Source of the DNA: Firmicutes bacterium ADurb.Bin467
GTDB lineage: Bacteria; Bacillota; Clostridia; Christensenellales; Aristaeellaceae
Assembly (NCBI GenBank): GCA_002068815.1
Contig: MWAC01000117.1
Location: forward strand, 1 to 5,849
Direction of reading: 5' to 3'
DNA: 5,849 nt
The notes beneath the pieces were generated by a model, which was not told where the DNA came from, ran no database searches, and saw only the letters and a program-made list of their open reading frames with translations. Of this stretch, positions 5,207 through 5,849 are shown one piece after another. Position numbers and translations under genes: made by a program. How positions within the stretch are numbered: the stretch's first letter is position 1; each line of letters begins with the position of its first letter.

Positions 5207-5849
5207 TCACGGCCTGATAATGAGCTTCATCACCTTTTTCTCCTCGGCGACGCGGCAGGCCTCGTTGATATCCTCGAGCCCGTAGACGCCGGAGACCAAT
5301 TTGTCCGCCCGGAACAGCCCCTTTTCGAGCATGTTGACCGCGAGCAGGTAGTCCGCCCACTCCAGCCCCTGCAGCCCCTTGAGCTGCTTCTCGTCGCGGA
5401 CGAAGTTCCACGGCTTGATGCGTATCTCCTGCCCGCCGAAGCCGCTGCCGCCCATCAGGATCAGCGCGCCGGCCGCCGCCGCGTCGGTCGCGGCCGCGAC
5501 GGCCTCGATGTTGCCGGTCGCCTCGACGACGTAGTCCGCGCCCCTGCCGTTCGTCATCTCGTTGATGCGAGAAACGACGTCCTCCCTGTCGAACAGCAGC
5601 GTGTCGGTCGCCCCGAGCTCGCGCGCGATCGCGAGCCTCTCGGTGTCGCGGCTCATGCCGACCATGATCAGCTTGATCGGAGAGGTCGCGCGCATCGCCT
5701 GCATGATCGACACGCCGAACGGCCCGGGCCCGAACACCGCGATGACGCTTCCGGGCACGATGCTGTTCGTGCGGACGGAGCGGATGCCGGTCGTGATCGG
5801 CTCGAGGATCGCCGCGTGCTCGTCCGGGATGAAGTCCGGAACCTGAAAC
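5207..5849 (-). CDS. Medium-chain (zinc-type alcohol/sorbitol-like) dehydrogenase, 5'-partial
   Basis: The C-terminal 213 residues of an NAD(P)-dependent medium-chain dehydrogenase are present; the N-terminal half runs off the right edge. Reading through the edge, the first residues include DEHAAILEP and TTGIRSV, the family segment that joins the catalytic and cofactor domains. Next comes the Rossmann loop VFGPGPFGVS (about 38-47 of the visible part), then ARELGAT, GRGADYVVEATG and a C-terminal LEDINEACRVAEEKKVMKLIIRP. The overall pattern fits the sorbitol, threonine and galactitol-phosphate dehydrogenase group, but the zinc-ligand region that would settle the subfamily is not in the window. 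A GTG at 5758 is internal and not the start, because homologous sequence continues upstream of it. The gene is convergent with the SDR operon and ends in its own terminator. A link to the SDRs is not shown. Confidence 0.9.
   Translation of the reverse strand, partial: FQVPDFIPDEHAAILEPITTGIRSVRTNSIVPGSVIAVFGPGPFGVSIMQAMRATSPIKLIMVGMSRDTERLAIARELGATDTLLFDREDVVSRINEMTNGRGADYVVEATGNIEAVAAATDAAAAGALILMGGSGFGGQEIRIKPWNFVRDEKQLKGLQGLEWADYLLAVNMLEKGLFRADKLVSGVYGLEDINEACRVAEEKKVMKLIIRP

Noticed and set aside
5207..5758. Dehydrogenase starting at the GTG at 5758
   Set aside because: Reading upstream of that GTG, the same frame continues to the edge with family-typical residues (DEHAAILEP, TTGIRSV), so the GTG encodes an internal Val.

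Overview
The window is G+C-rich, with strong G/C preference at third codon positions (judged by eye). It looks like a chromosomal segment of a high-G+C member of the Bacillota (Firmicutes). The pointers are a CBO0543-type membrane protein, a PadR regulator paired with a HAAS/DUF1700 membrane protein, AAGGAGG-type ribosome binding sites, and a sigma-A-type promoter with perfect -35 and -10 hexamers. No RNA genes, CRISPR arrays, insertion sequences or phage genes were seen. The species cannot be named from this sequence.

Layout from left to right. (1) Positions 1-429, plus strand: the 3' part of a CBO0543-family integral membrane protein whose true start is probably outside the window. (2) Positions 430-2198, minus strand: a two-gene ABC exporter, ATP-binding subunit first, then an ABC-2 type permease, joined by an ATGA overlap. 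Its last stop codon abuts the stop codon of gene 1 with no base between. (3) Positions 2199-2458: a 260-base divergent control region. It holds an extended -10 promoter for the exporter, a TTGACA-17-TATAAT promoter for the rightward genes, and a TAGTAC-based repeat at the expected start of the rightward transcript. (4) Positions 2459-5149, plus strand: a tight four-gene operon of PadR regulator, HAAS-domain membrane protein, and two different short-chain dehydrogenases/reductases (SDRs). The joints are a 14-base overlap, a 15-base gap and a 4-base overlap. (5) Positions 5207-5849, minus strand: the C-terminal part of a medium-chain (alcohol/sorbitol type) dehydrogenase running off the right edge, followed by a clear intrinsic terminator lying in the short convergent gap.

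How the genes may work together (inference): PadR probably represses its own promoter through the TAGTAC repeats and is relieved by an unknown ligand, so one signal would switch on the HAAS protein and both SDRs. The -10 region of this promoter is a perfect palindrome and could also fire leftward, which would place the divergent exporter under the same control. The two SDRs carry different cofactor-selecting residues (Arg in the first, Asp in the second). That would suit a paired oxidation/reduction of one hydrophobic substrate, but the substrate is unknown.
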